Part shown: piece by piece, positions 18,635 through 28,195 of the stretch
Layout: every line of letters begins with the position of its first letter
Position numbering within the stretch: the first letter of the stretch is position 1
Source of the DNA: Croceicoccus naphthovorans
GTDB taxonomy: Bacteria > Pseudomonadota > Alphaproteobacteria > Sphingomonadales > Sphingomonadaceae
NCBI RefSeq assembly: GCF_001028705.1
Contig: NZ_CP011770.1
Span: 2,235,501 to 2,299,500 of the forward strand
Length of the DNA stretch: 64,000 nucleotides
Direction of reading: 5' to 3'
The notes under the pieces: model-generated
What the model was told of the DNA's origin: nothing
Databases searched by the model: none
The model's input: the letters and a program-made list of their open reading frames with translations, nothing else
Made by a program: the position numbers and the translations under genes

Positions 18635-19519
18635 ATGCGTTGGAAACTGGGCAGGTCTGGCAACGAAGCCACCTTCGCGAACGATGGTTCGGCACCTGCG
18701 AAAAAGAAGAAGAAGGAAGACAGTTTTCCCGTCTTTCTGGTCAAACTGGCGGTCGTCGTCTTCATCTTTCGCAGCTTCGTGTTCTCGCCCTTTTCGATCC
18801 CGTCGGAATCGATGCTGCCGCGCCTGTTGATCGGCGATTACCTGCTCGCGGCGAAGTGGTCCTACGGCTATTCCAAGTACTCGCTGCCGTTCAGCCTGCC
18901 GATCATTCCGGGCCGCATCCTGGAAAACACGCCGGATCGCGGCGACATCGCCGTGTTCAAGGCACCGCCGGGTAACGACGTCGATTACATCAAGCGAGTC
19001 ATCGGCCTGCCGGGCGACCAGATCCAGATGAACAGCGGGCAGCTTTTCATCAACGGAGAGGCCGTGCCCAAGCGCAAGATCGAGGACTTCGTCATCCCCG
19101 TCACGCAGAACATGATCGACGCGTCGAACGCCGATGCCGGTATCTCTCCGTGCAAGGCCCCGCAGTTCGAAGACAAGGCCGCCGACGGCAGCGACGTGTG
19201 CCGCTATCCCCGCTTTGTAGAGACCCTGCCAGAGGGCAAGAGCTATGAAGTGCTGGACCTTGCGATGACGCCGCAGGATTCGACGCAGGTCTTCACCGTG
19301 CCCGCCGGACACGTCTTCATGATGGGCGACAACCGCGACAATTCGGAGGACAGCCGCTTCCCCGCCGAAGTGGGCGGCGGCGTCGGCATGGTGCCGATCG
19401 AAAACCTTGTCGGCCGCGCGCAGATCATGATGTGGTCGACCGACGGATCGTCTTCGTGGCTACTCCCGTGGACATGGTTCACCGCCGCGCGGTGGGACCG
19501 TCTCGGCCGTACATTCTGA
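18635..19519 (+). CDS. lepB: Signal peptidase I
   Basis: Membrane-bound serine/lysine protease of 294 residues that removes Sec and Tat signal peptides. A lysine run (KKKKKE, about 25-30) precedes one membrane helix (VFLVKLAVVVFIFRSFVFS). Catalytic Ser lies in IPSESMLPRL, catalytic Lys in DYIKRVIGLPGD, and the box MGDNRDNSEDSR is near residue 245. The periplasmic domain carries an insertion with two cysteines (SPCKAPQF and DVCRYPRF). It is followed eight bases later by rnc and then era, the classical lepB-rnc-era cluster. Confidence 0.95.
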   Translation: MRWKLGRSGNEATFANDGSAPAKKKKKEDSFPVFLVKLAVVVFIFRSFVFSPFSIPSESMLPRLLIGDYLLAAKWSYGYSKYSLPFSLPIIPGRILENTPDRGDIAVFKAPPGNDVDYIKRVIGLPGDQIQMNSGQLFINGEAVPKRKIEDFVIPVTQNMIDASNADAGISPCKAPQFEDKAADGSDVCRYPRFVETLPEGKSYEVLDLAMTPQDSTQVFTVPAGHVFMMGDNRDNSEDSRFPAEVGGGVGMVPIENLVGRAQIMMWSTDGSSSWLLPWTWFTAARWDRLGRTF

Positions 19520-19527
19520 GACATTCG

Positions 19528-20199
19528 ATGCCGCTGCCCCAAGAAACGCTGGCCTGGTTGACCGAACAGGCCGGGGTGGCACCGCGCAACCATTCGATAT
19601 GGAAAGAGGCGCTGACCCACGGCAGCATGGGCGAGGATATCGATTACCAGCGGCTGGAGTTTTTCGGCGACCGCGTGCTGGGCCTTGCGATCGCGGAATG
19701 GCTTTACGAGCAGAATCAAGAGGCGGAGGGCAAGCTGTCGCAGCGCCTGAACGCACTTGTCAGCCGCCAGAGCTGCGCCCACGTGGCGCGCGAAATCGGC
19801 CTGCCTGCGCATATTCGCCTCGGCAAGCAGGCGCGGGCCGACGGTGGCCTGGAAAGCGACAACATCCTGGGCGACATTGTCGAGTCCCTGATCGGCGCGT
19901 GTCAGCGCGAGCATGGCTTCGAAGTCGCCCGCGACATGGTGCGCCGCTGGTTTGCCGATGCGCTGGAGGGGCGCGCGGGCCGGTCGAAACATCCCAAGTC
20001 CGCGTTGCAGGAATGGGCCGCGGGCAACCGGCGCAAACCGCCCGAATACGAATTGATCGGCCGTGACGGCCCCGACCACGCCGCCCGCTTCACCGTGCGG
20101 GTCAGCGTCCACAAAGTCGGCGAGGCAACTGGCGAAGGCGACTCCAAGCAAGAGGCGGAAACCGCGGCAGCCCGTGCGTTTCTGGCCCAATACGGCTGA
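19528..20199 (+). CDS. rnc: Ribonuclease III
   Basis: Double-strand-specific endoribonuclease of 223 residues that processes rRNA precursors. The signature is RLEFFGDRVLGLAIAEW (about residues 40-56) with the catalytic Glu and Asp; DNILGDIVESLIGA supplies the second metal-binding pair. The C-terminal dsRNA-binding domain runs from PKSALQEWAAG to AAARAFLAQYG. The family usually has LEFLGD; here it is LEFFGD. Start ATG 19528 follows lepB by eight bases. Confidence 0.95.
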   Translation: MPLPQETLAWLTEQAGVAPRNHSIWKEALTHGSMGEDIDYQRLEFFGDRVLGLAIAEWLYEQNQEAEGKLSQRLNALVSRQSCAHVAREIGLPAHIRLGKQARADGGLESDNILGDIVESLIGACQREHGFEVARDMVRRWFADALEGRAGRSKHPKSALQEWAAGNRRKPPEYELIGRDGPDHAARFTVRVSVHKVGEATGEGDSKQEAETAAARAFLAQYG

Positions 20200-20200
20200 C

Positions 20201-21139
20201 ATGACCATGACTGAAGAGATGAGCGGCACCGAGATGAGTGGCAACGAACAGGCGAAATGCGGCCTTGTCGCCGTGATCGGCGCGCCGAACGCGGGAAAAT
20301 CGACGCTGGTGAACCAGCTTGTCGGGCAGAAGGTGGCGATCACCAGCCCCAAGGCGCAAACGACGCGCGCGCGCCTGCTGGGCATCGCCTTGCAGGACGA
20401 CGTACAGATCGTGCTGGCCGACACGCCCGGAATCTTTACGCCAAAGCGGCGGCTGGACCGCGCGATGGTTTCCGCCGCGTGGGACGGGGCAGAGGCGGCG
20501 GACGCGGTGCTGTTGGTGGTCGACAGCGTGAAGCGGCGGCGGCATGAGCTGGAGCCGCTGCTCGAAACGCTGGAGAACCGGCCGGAGCGCAAGATCCTCG
20601 TGCTCAACAAGGTCGATGCCTCGGCCAAGGAACCGCTGCTGAAGCTGGCGCAGGACCTGAACGACCGCATCGCGTTCGACACCGTATTCTTCGTATCCGC
20701 CCGCGATGGCGACGGCGTGGCCGACCTGAAGGCGCATCTGGCGGGCCTGATGCCGGAGGGGCCTTGGCTCTATCCCGAAGATCAGGTTTCCGACGCATCG
20801 CAACGCCTGTTGGCGGCGGAAATCACGCGCGAGCAGCTATACCTGCAACTGCGCGACGAACTGCCCTATGACAGCGCGGTTCGGCCCGAAGCCTATGTCG
20901 AGCGCAAGGACGGCAGCGTCGAAATTCGCCAGCAGATCGTGATCGGGCGCGATACGCAAAAGGCCATCGTGCTGGGCCATCGCGGCGCACGCATCAAGGC
21001 CATCGGCGAAGCGGCCCGTAAGGAATTGTCAGAACTTCTGGGGCAAAAGGTGCACCTGTTCCTCCATGTAAAGGTGGAAGAGAACTGGGCGGAAAACCGC
21101 GAATTCTATGAAGAGCTGGGACTCGATTGGGTGAAATAG
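20201..21139 (+). CDS. era: GTPase Era
   Basis: Essential GTPase that binds the 3' end of 16S rRNA and helps 30S maturation. 312 residues: G1 GAPNAGKSTLVNQLVG, G2 around SPKAQTTRAR, G3 ADTPGIF, G4 LNKVD, G5 VSARDGDG, and the C-terminal KH domain with VIVLGHRGARIKAIGEAARK (here AIVLGHRGARIKAIGEAARK). Starts one base after the rnc stop (ATG 20201; MTEEMSG at 20207 is also possible). Confidence 0.95.
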   Translation: MTMTEEMSGTEMSGNEQAKCGLVAVIGAPNAGKSTLVNQLVGQKVAITSPKAQTTRARLLGIALQDDVQIVLADTPGIFTPKRRLDRAMVSAAWDGAEAADAVLLVVDSVKRRRHELEPLLETLENRPERKILVLNKVDASAKEPLLKLAQDLNDRIAFDTVFFVSARDGDGVADLKAHLAGLMPEGPWLYPEDQVSDASQRLLAAEITREQLYLQLRDELPYDSAVRPEAYVERKDGSVEIRQQIVIGRDTQKAIVLGHRGARIKAIGEAARKELSELLGQKVHLFLHVKVEENWAENREFYEELGLDWVK

Positions 21140-21813
21140 ACGAAACGGCGGGCCTGGGCTCGCCAAGGGACCTTCCCCCGGAACCCGCAGAACCTGCGGC
21201 GGGCGACCCATCCGTAATTGCGATGATGACTCCGAACGCGGTACTGGACGAAGCGCCGCATGTTTGGCCCCACCTGATGGGGTCTCAGAGTTTCATGAAG
21301 GCGATACTGTTCGGCTGCATCTTCGCCGCCGTCGCCCTGGTTGGCATGGTCATGCCTTCGGTGCGCATGATGCTGTTCATGTGGCAACCGGCCTTCGCGA
21401 TTTTCTTCCAACAGTTCGAAGGTCTGGTCTACGCCTTTGTCACGGTCATCGCCTACGGCTTTGGCACGCTATGGGCATGGCGCGAACATCGCCGCCGGTT
21501 TCTGGGCGCGCTGTACGAAAGCGGGATGCCGGGACGGGTAGAGGCCCGTTTCACGGTCTCGGACGAGGCGTTCATCGTCGACAATGGCCGCATGGAATAC
21601 CGCGTTCGGTGGGATGCGGTGGCCGCCATCGTGTCCGGCCCCACCTGCTGGATGGTGCAGGTCGATCTGCAGACCTTCACGATCCCAAAGAAGGCTTTTG
21701 CCAGCAAGGATGACGAACGCGCCTTCGTCGCCGCGCTGCTCGACCATGTTCGCGATTTCGTCCGCGACGGCAGCAAGGACGCCGCCGCCTTCGTCGCCGA
21801 AACGGATCAGTAG
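21127..21813 (+). CDS. YcxB-like membrane protein
   Basis: A 228-residue protein with two membrane helices (about 57-75 and 90-115) and a C-terminal YcxB-type domain (EARFTVSDEAFIVDNGRMEYRVRW ... TIPKKAFASKDDERAFVAAL, quoted in part). The domain resembles a small beta-rich module with a membrane anchor; function is unknown. TTG 21127 overlaps the era end and has GGGA five bases upstream; ATG 21223 is a shorter alternative. A second protein of the same general type lies at 57382-57891. Its last seven bases overlap the convergent MFS gene. Confidence 0.7.
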   Translation: MGEIDETAGLGSPRDLPPEPAEPAAGDPSVIAMMTPNAVLDEAPHVWPHLMGSQSFMKAILFGCIFAAVALVGMVMPSVRMMLFMWQPAFAIFFQQFEGLVYAFVTVIAYGFGTLWAWREHRRRFLGALYESGMPGRVEARFTVSDEAFIVDNGRMEYRVRWDAVAAIVSGPTCWMVQVDLQTFTIPKKAFASKDDERAFVAALLDHVRDFVRDGSKDAAAFVAETDQ

Positions 21814-23240
21814 GGCGCGTCGCTGATCGCGGCGGCGCGGCGGCGCTGGGCCATCACCGTGCGAAACCGCACCAGCGAGCAGGCCGCGGCAATCGCGGCG
21901 AAGCCGACTGCGATCAGCGGCGGCGTCGGCCCTTCACCCAGACCCAGCGACAGCAGCACGCCCACCGCGCTGGCGGCCAAAGCCTGACCGAACAGGCGCG
22001 TGGTCTGCATCATGCCGCCGATCGACGCCGTACGGTCCAGCGGCACACTGCCCACGATCAGGCGCGAATTGGGCGCGATAAAGAACCCGAACCCCGCCGC
22101 GAAAATCACGATCCGCCACGTCACGTCGAAAGCCGACGCGCTGTCGGGCATCGTCGCATAGAGCACCAGCCCGACGGACGCGACGACCAGCCCCGAAACG
22201 CCCAGTTTCGACGGGGCAATCCGATCCGACAGCCAGCCCGAAAGCGGGTTCACCAGCATCAGCGTGAGCGGGAGCGGCGTCATCAAAAGGCCGACCTGAT
22301 CGGGCGTAAAGCCCATCGCCTGTTCCAGCCGGAACGGCAGCGCCACAATCATCAGGCCCGTAGCCATGAAACCCCCGAAGGCGGCAAGGATCGACAGACC
22401 GACACGCGGCGTCGCCATCAGGTCGACCGGGACGATCGGCAGGTCGCGCCGCATTTCCCGGCGGACCAGCAAGACCATTGAGACCAGACCGGCGGCAACC
22501 ACCGCAAGGCCCACGGCCAGCGGCCTGACATGCGTGGCGACCTGCACCCCGCCGATCAGCATCGCCATCGTCACCGCGACCCACACCGAGCCCAGAATAT
22601 CGCGCATGCCCGATCGTTTCTCGTCCGAAGGCAAGAAGCGGCCCAGCAAAAGCGAGATCACCGCCAATGGCGCGGCCATCACGAAGATCCACTGCCAGTC
22701 GTAATGGGCGAGAATATACCCGCCCGCCATCGGTCCGACGGCAAGGCTGCTGGTGATGATCACGCTGTTGAAGCCCAGCCCCGCGCCAAGGTTCTTTGCC
22801 GGATAGATTGCGCGCAACATCGCGACCGACACCGCCAGACTCATCGTCGCGCCGATCCCCTGCGCGGCGCGGAGCAACAGAAGCTGCGTCATCGTTTCGA
22901 CGAACATGCAGGCGGCAGAGGCGACGCAGAATATCGCCAGCCCCATCTGGTACAGCCTGCGCAATCCGATCCGGCTGCCAAGGTTCGCCATCGGCAACAG
23001 GCCCATGACAAGGACGAGTTGATAGACGACGATAACGTTCGTCGCCTCGCCCGGCGTAACGCCAAGTTCGCGCGACAGGGTGGGCAGCGCGACATTGGCA
23101 ATCGCGCCGTCCAGCACCAGCACCATGTTGCCGAAACTGATCGCCGCAATTGCCAGCAGGCGACGCGGCATCGGCAGGCCCAAGTGTTCTTCCAGCTCCG
23201 CCTTCGTCGGATCGCGGCCGGTGCTATCCGGTTCCGCCAA
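21807..23240 (-). CDS. MFS transporter, DHA2 (14-helix) drug exporter type
   Basis: A 477-residue integral membrane protein. Helix 1 carries FGNMVLVLDGAIANVALPTL, the DHA2 motif with Asp in the first helix, then the loop 2-3 motif NLGSRIGLRRLYQMG and the antiporter motif region SSLAVGPMAGGYILAHYDWQ in helix 5. These are proton-coupled multidrug exporters of the EmrB/QacA group; substrate is unknown. It starts two bases after topA stops, on the same strand, so it may be co-transcribed with it. Confidence 0.85.
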   Translation of the reverse strand: MAEPDSTGRDPTKAELEEHLGLPMPRRLLAIAAISFGNMVLVLDGAIANVALPTLSRELGVTPGEATNVIVVYQLVLVMGLLPMANLGSRIGLRRLYQMGLAIFCVASAACMFVETMTQLLLLRAAQGIGATMSLAVSVAMLRAIYPAKNLGAGLGFNSVIITSSLAVGPMAGGYILAHYDWQWIFVMAAPLAVISLLLGRFLPSDEKRSGMRDILGSVWVAVTMAMLIGGVQVATHVRPLAVGLAVVAAGLVSMVLLVRREMRRDLPIVPVDLMATPRVGLSILAAFGGFMATGLMIVALPFRLEQAMGFTPDQVGLLMTPLPLTLMLVNPLSGWLSDRIAPSKLGVSGLVVASVGLVLYATMPDSASAFDVTWRIVIFAAGFGFFIAPNSRLIVGSVPLDRTASIGGMMQTTRLFGQALAASAVGVLLSLGLGEGPTPPLIAVGFAAIAAACSLVRFRTVMAQRRRAAAISDAPY

Positions 23241-23242
23241 AG

Positions 23243-25816
23243 TCAGTCATCCTTCTTCGCGGCGGCTTTCTTGGCCGGGGCCTTCTTTTTCGCCGGGGCC
23301 TTTTTGGCCGATGCCTTTTTGGCGGGTGCTTTCTTTTTGGCCTTCTTTTTCGCCGGGGCCTTGGCGGCGCGTTCGGTGATCAGGCGAACCGCGTCTTCCT
23401 CGGTCACATCTTCCGGCTTCATGTCGCGCGGAATCGTGGCGTTGGTGGTCCCGTCGGTGACGTAGGGGCCATAACGACCGGCCAGCAGCTTGATCTCGCC
23501 CCCGCTTTCCGGGTGTGCGCCAAAGGTCTTCAACGGCTCGGCCTTGGTACGCGTGCCGCCTTTGCGGTTCGCGGCCTCTGCCAACAGCGTAACCGCCGCG
23601 TTCATGCCCGTGTCGAAAACGTCGGCGGTGCTGGTCAGCTTCGCGTACTTTCCATCATGACGCAGGTACGGGCCATAGCGCCCGATATTGGCCTCGATCT
23701 GGTTGCCGGTTTCGGGATGATCGCCAACAATGCGCGGCAGCGACAGCAGCTTCACCGCCCATTCCAGATCGAGTTCCGGAATGTCCTTGGGAATCGAGGC
23801 GCGTGCCGCCTCTTTCCCATCGCCCATCTGGATATAGGGGCCATAGCGTCCGGTCTTGCGGACGATGTCCTCGCCCGTTTCGGGGTGCTGGCCGACGATC
23901 CCGTCGCCGCCTTCGTCACCCTCGCCGCCGGGTTGGCCAAAGCCGCGCGTGTACTTGCATTCGGGGTAGTTCGCACAGCCGATGAACGGCCCGTTGCGGC
24001 TGCCGCGCAGCGACAACCGGCCACCCTCGCGACCTGCATCGGCGCAGAGCGGACAGGCGCGCGGGTCGCTGCCGTCGTCCTTGGGCGGGAAGAGATAGTC
24101 CTCAAGGAACTTGTCCAGCTCTTCGGTAATCTCCGAAGGCTTCTGCTCCATCACCTCGTCGGACTTGGGCTTGAAATCGCGCCAGAACGCGTCGAGCACG
24201 GCCTGCCAATCGGCCCGCCCGCCCGATACGTCGTCCAGTTCCTCTTCCATGCCCGCCGTGAAGTCGTACGCGACATAGCGTTCGAAATAGCGTTCGAGGA
24301 ACGAGGTCAGCAGTCGGCCCGAATCCTCTGCAAAGAAACGGTTTTTTTCCGTGCGAACGTAGTTGCGATCCTTCAAGACCTGAATGACCGAAGCGTATGT
24401 CGAAGGCCGCCCGATGCCCAGTTCCTCCATGCGCTTCACAAGGCTGGCCTCGGAAAAACGCGGCGGTGGCTGGGTGAAGTGCTGGCTGGCGTCGACGCCG
24501 GTCTTGGCCGGACGGTCGCCCGACTTCAGGAACGGCAGCAGGCCGTCCTCGTCGTCGTCGCTTTTCTGATCGAGACCTTCTTCATAGACCGCGAGGAAGC
24601 CGGGGAACTTCACGACCTGTCCGGTGGCGCGCAGTTCGTGGCTGCCGGTGCCGTCGCGCATGGTGACGGTGGTGCGTTCCAGCGCGGCGCTGGCCATCTG
24701 GCTGGCCATCGCGCGCTTGTAGATCAGATCGTACAGCTTGGCCGCATCGCCCTGCCCCGCCCGGTCCTTGGTGAAATCGGTGGGGCGGATGGCCTCGTGC
24801 GCTTCCTGCGCATTTTTGGCCTTGGTCTGATACATGCGCGGCTTTTCGGGCAGGTAGTGCCCGTTGAAACGGTCCGAGATCGCTTTGCGAGCATCGGAAA
24901 TCGCGCCGGGATCCATCTGCACCCCGTCGGTACGCATGTAGGTGATCGCGCCCTGCTCGTACAAACCCTGCGCCAGTCGCATCGTGTGGCTGGCCGAATA
25001 GCCCAGCTTGCGCGCGGCTTCCTGTTGCAAGGTCGATGTCGTGAACGGCGGAGCGGGATTTCGGCGCTGCGGCTTGGTTTCGACGTTCTCGACGGTGAAT
25101 AGGCCATCCTCGACCGCCTTTTTCGCGCGCATCGCGATGCCTTCGTCGCCAAGGCTCAGCCGCTCCAGCTTCTCGCCCTCGAACTTGACAAGGCGCGCGT
25201 CGAACTTGGTGCCGTCATGCTCCAGATGGGCGAGCACGCTCCAGTATTCCTCGGGCTTGAACGCCTCGATCTCGCGCTCGCGCTCGACGATCAGGCGCAG
25301 CGCGACCGACTGCACGCGGCCCGCCGACTTCGCACCGGGCAGCTTGCGCCACAGCACGGGGGAGAGCGTAAATCCGAACAGATAGTCCAGCGCACGACGC
25401 GCCAGATAGGCATCGATCAGGTCGCGGTCGAGCTGGCGCGGGGCGGCCATCGCGTCGGTCACCGCCTTCTTGGTGATGGCGTTGAAAGTTACGCGCTCTA
25501 CTTCTTTGGGCAGAGCCTTGCGCTTGGTCAGCAGTTCCTGAACGTGCCACGAAATCGCCTCCCCCTCTCGGTCAGGGTCGGTGGCAAGGATCAGGCGGTC
25601 GGCCTGCTTGGCCAGATCGGTGATGGCGCGAACCTGCTTCTGCTTGTCGCCATAGAGTTCCCAATCCATCGCAAAGCCCTCGTCCGGGCGGACAGAGCCA
25701 TCCTTGGGCGGCAGGTCGCGGACATGGCCGTAACTGGCAAGGACCTTGTAGTCCGAGCCCAGGTATTTCTCGATAGTCTTCGCCTTGGCCGGCGATTCGA
25801 CGATAACAAGTTGCAT
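23243..25816 (-). CDS. topA: DNA topoisomerase I
   Basis: Type IA topoisomerase of 857 residues that relaxes negative supercoils. N-terminal TOPRIM domain with VIVESPAKAKTIEKYLG and the DPDREGEAISWH acidic motif; the active-site tyrosine lies in QGAITYMRTDGVQ (TYMRTD, about residue 300). A C-terminal set of zinc-finger-like and repeated GRYGPY modules (TGRYGPYIQMGDGKE, IGRYGPYLRHDGKY, AGRYGPYVTDG) is followed by a 45-residue lysine/alanine tail with AKK-type repeats. One four-cysteine module (CPLCADAG ... CANYPECKY) is present. Confidence 0.95.
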   Translation of the reverse strand: MQLVIVESPAKAKTIEKYLGSDYKVLASYGHVRDLPPKDGSVRPDEGFAMDWELYGDKQKQVRAITDLAKQADRLILATDPDREGEAISWHVQELLTKRKALPKEVERVTFNAITKKAVTDAMAAPRQLDRDLIDAYLARRALDYLFGFTLSPVLWRKLPGAKSAGRVQSVALRLIVEREREIEAFKPEEYWSVLAHLEHDGTKFDARLVKFEGEKLERLSLGDEGIAMRAKKAVEDGLFTVENVETKPQRRNPAPPFTTSTLQQEAARKLGYSASHTMRLAQGLYEQGAITYMRTDGVQMDPGAISDARKAISDRFNGHYLPEKPRMYQTKAKNAQEAHEAIRPTDFTKDRAGQGDAAKLYDLIYKRAMASQMASAALERTTVTMRDGTGSHELRATGQVVKFPGFLAVYEEGLDQKSDDDEDGLLPFLKSGDRPAKTGVDASQHFTQPPPRFSEASLVKRMEELGIGRPSTYASVIQVLKDRNYVRTEKNRFFAEDSGRLLTSFLERYFERYVAYDFTAGMEEELDDVSGGRADWQAVLDAFWRDFKPKSDEVMEQKPSEITEELDKFLEDYLFPPKDDGSDPRACPLCADAGREGGRLSLRGSRNGPFIGCANYPECKYTRGFGQPGGEGDEGGDGIVGQHPETGEDIVRKTGRYGPYIQMGDGKEAARASIPKDIPELDLEWAVKLLSLPRIVGDHPETGNQIEANIGRYGPYLRHDGKYAKLTSTADVFDTGMNAAVTLLAEAANRKGGTRTKAEPLKTFGAHPESGGEIKLLAGRYGPYVTDGTTNATIPRDMKPEDVTEEDAVRLITERAAKAPAKKKAKKKAPAKKASAKKAPAKKKAPAKKAAAKKDD

Positions 25817-25916
25817 TCAAATATCCCGAGGGGAGAGAGCGCGAGGACACGCCCCCTTACACGTGTACGCGCGAATTTGGGTACGCCCCCCTAGGATGGT
25901 CAAGCCAATAAAGTAA

Positions 25917-25944
25917 GACCCGGCCGTGTTGCCACAACCGGGTC
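25917..25944 (-). terminator. Hairpin terminator after the secreted protein gene
   Basis: GACCCGG and CCGGGTC pair around a loop that can itself pair (TGT with ACA). On the minus strand the hairpin is followed by a T-rich stretch (TTACTTTATTG). It lies between the end of the gene at 25972 and the start of topA. Confidence 0.65.
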
Positions 25945-25971
25945 CCATGCGTCTCGGAACGGACGAGACGG

Positions 25972-26973
25972 TTAGCGCAGCGCGGCGAGTTGGCCGACCA
26001 TGACGTCGTTCGCCATCGTCGCGGCCTGCGTCGCGCCCTGTTCGTAATTGCCGGGCTTGGCGTTAAAGGCGTACTTGCGCGTCTTGCCGATGCGCGGGGT
26101 GCCGATGCCCATCGCGGCGGCAATGCCCCCGCCGATGTTGGCGGCGGCCTGCGCGGTCTTTTCGGTGCCGCCGGTCGCCTCTGCCTGTTCGATGAAATCG
26201 CCATCGACCGACATCTGCTGTTGCAGGACGATGTCGTTCTGGCCCTTTTTGCCCAGCACCGTGACTTTCGAATAGTCGGGCACGACCGACAGGTTGGCGT
26301 TGACCTTCACCCCGCCGCCGAAGCTGAACGCACCGGGGCGCTTCTGATCCGAAAAGTCGATCAGATAGACGACACTGACGACCGGAATGCCGGTTTCGCG
26401 CACATAGCTGGCAATCGCGGCTTGCCGCCCCCCGGCGGCGATGTTCTTGCCGATCGCCATGAATCCGCCGTCCTTTTCAGGCAGGTCGCCGGTCAGCACG
26501 ATCTGACCCGGCAGCGCACTGGGTTTGACGAAGGTGGCAACGCCGGAGCTTTTCTTTTCCAGCATGATCTTCGCCTCACGTGGGCCGTTGCCTTCGCTGG
26601 CCTTGGCGATGTTGGCATCGGCGAACAGGGTAGAGACCGGCACGGTGGCAACGCCTTGCGCAGCCAGCTTGTCCATGAAATCGGCATAGGCGGCATCGGC
26701 GATGGCCTGCATCATTTCCGGCGTCACGCCGACAAGCTCGCTCTTCGCCTTGGTCACACCGCCGAACGCGCCCAGCATACCGCCGGTCTTCGCGATCTGG
26801 TCGGTCGATTCGAAAATGAAGCCGACGTTGAACGCGGCGACCGCGACTTGCGTCGCCCCGGTCATTGCCTTGCGGTCCTTGACCTTCACGACCTCCTCCT
26901 TGGCCATGGCCGGTGCGGCAGCCATGCCGATGGCCAGCATGACCAGCAGCACGAATTTCCTGATGACTTGCAT
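25972..26973 (-). CDS. Secreted protein of unknown function
   Basis: A 333-residue protein with a typical signal peptide (MQVIRKFVLLVMLAIGMAAA, cleavage after AMA near residue 24). The mature part has no membrane helix, is rich in Gly and Ala and contains SVVYLIDFSDQ and GGGVKVNANLSVVPDYSKV, which suggests a beta-rich periplasmic fold. There are no cysteines in the mature part. I do not recognise a named family. An inverted repeat (27061-27083) precedes it. Confidence 0.75.
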   Translation of the reverse strand: MQVIRKFVLLVMLAIGMAAAPAMAKEEVVKVKDRKAMTGATQVAVAAFNVGFIFESTDQIAKTGGMLGAFGGVTKAKSELVGVTPEMMQAIADAAYADFMDKLAAQGVATVPVSTLFADANIAKASEGNGPREAKIMLEKKSSGVATFVKPSALPGQIVLTGDLPEKDGGFMAIGKNIAAGGRQAAIASYVRETGIPVVSVVYLIDFSDQKRPGAFSFGGGVKVNANLSVVPDYSKVTVLGKKGQNDIVLQQQMSVDGDFIEQAEATGGTEKTAQAAANIGGGIAAAMGIGTPRIGKTRKYAFNAKPGNYEQGATQAATMANDVMVGQLAALR

Positions 26974-27060
26974 GATAATGCCCCCGATTCCTGCGAATTT
27001 ATCCCTGCGGGGATCGTAGGCCGGGGTGCGGGTCGGGGCGTAGTTACATGCTCGGATCAG

Positions 27061-27083
27061 GACATTACCATGACGGTAATGTC
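27061..27083. repeat. Perfect inverted repeat between dprA and the secreted protein gene
   Basis: GACATTACC and GGTAATGTC are perfect 9-base complements around ATGAC. The element lies 7 bases beyond the dprA stop and about 90 bases before the secreted-protein start. It could be an operator or a U-less transcription stop; the T-run expected of an intrinsic terminator is absent. Confidence 0.6.
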
Positions 27084-27090
27084 TGACGCC

Positions 27091-28185
27091 TCAGGCCAGC
27101 GAAACCCGCCCGCCCGCGTGGCGAACCAGCCGACCGGCCAGTTCCAGTTCCAGCAGCGCCAGTTGCACCGCCGCCGTGCTTTCGCCGCTGGCGCGCACGA
27201 TATCGTCGACCGGAACAGGCGCGGTGGAGAGAAGGACTGCGACGTCGGCAGGTTCGGCCTCGACCAGTTCGGGCGGCATCAGGTCAAAATGCGCCGGTTC
27301 CTCGCGGAAGGTGGATCGCGGCGCGCCGGTGAAGCCATCGAGCAGTTCGGCGATATCGTCCGCCGTCTGCACCAGCACCGCGCCGTCGCGGATCAACTGG
27401 TTGCACCCCCGCGCCCGACCGTCGAGCGGGTTGCCGGGCACGGCCATGACTTCGCGGTTCGCCTCCCCCGCCAGCCGGGCGGTAATCAGGCTACCCGATT
27501 TCGGCGCGGCTTCCACAACCAGCGTTCCGGCGCAAAGGCCTGCGATAATCCGGTTGCGCCCCGGAAAGTGTCGTGCCTGCGGTTCGACGCCAGGGGGCTG
27601 TTCGGCAATCAACACACCTTCGCTGGCGATCCGTTCCTGTAGCTCGGCATGTTCGGGCGGGTAGGTCACGTCGATACCGCCCGCGATGACGCCTGCGGTT
27701 GCGCCAGTGCTGAGCGCTCCCTCATGCGCCGCCGCATCGATGCCCCGCGCAAGGCCGGAGACGACGAGGCGGCCCTGCTGCGCCAGTTCCTCCCCGAACC
27801 GCCGCGCCAGTTTCAGCGCCGCCGCGCTGGCATTGCGCGCACCGACGATGGCCACGGCGGGCTTGGCCAGCATCGCGACATCGCCGCGATAGGTTACGAT
27901 GGGCGGCGATCCGGGCGCTTCGTTCAGCAGCGCGGGATAGGCCGGATCGTCGTGAAACAGGTATCGCGCCCCCGCCGCGCGCACCGCCGCGACTTCTGCG
28001 CGGACACGGCCCGCATCGGCCACCTCCTGCTTGCGCCCGCCGCGTGCGGTCATATCCGGCAGTGCTTCCAAGGCGGCAACAGCATTGCCGAATCGCATCA
28101 GCAACTGGCGAAAGGTAACGGGGCCGACGTTGGTAGAGCGCAGCAGACGGATGCGCGCAAAGGCTTCTTCCTGCGTAATCGTCAT
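27091..28185 (-). CDS. dprA: DNA-processing protein DprA
   Basis: A 364-residue DprA that loads RecA on incoming single-stranded DNA in natural transformation. The Rossmann-like core is clear: VAIVGARNASAAALKLARRF, VSGLARGIDAAAHEGAL, HFPGRNRIIAGLCAGTLVVE and EVMAVPGNPLDGRARGCN. N-terminal SAM-like and C-terminal winged-helix parts (PVDDIVRASGESTAAVQLAL) are present. The gene follows plsY after ten bases, a common order. Presence of dprA alone does not show competence. Confidence 0.93.
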   Translation of the reverse strand: MTITQEEAFARIRLLRSTNVGPVTFRQLLMRFGNAVAALEALPDMTARGGRKQEVADAGRVRAEVAAVRAAGARYLFHDDPAYPALLNEAPGSPPIVTYRGDVAMLAKPAVAIVGARNASAAALKLARRFGEELAQQGRLVVSGLARGIDAAAHEGALSTGATAGVIAGGIDVTYPPEHAELQERIASEGVLIAEQPPGVEPQARHFPGRNRIIAGLCAGTLVVEAAPKSGSLITARLAGEANREVMAVPGNPLDGRARGCNQLIRDGAVLVQTADDIAELLDGFTGAPRSTFREEPAHFDLMPPELVEAEPADVAVLLSTAPVPVDDIVRASGESTAAVQLALLELELAGRLVRHAGGRVSLA

Positions 28186-28195
28186 CTCGCGCGGA

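Noticed and set aside
23243..23380. Lysine/alanine repeats at the end of topA as a possible tandem repeat element
   Set aside because: Such tails are common on bacterial topoisomerase I and are explained by coding sequence.
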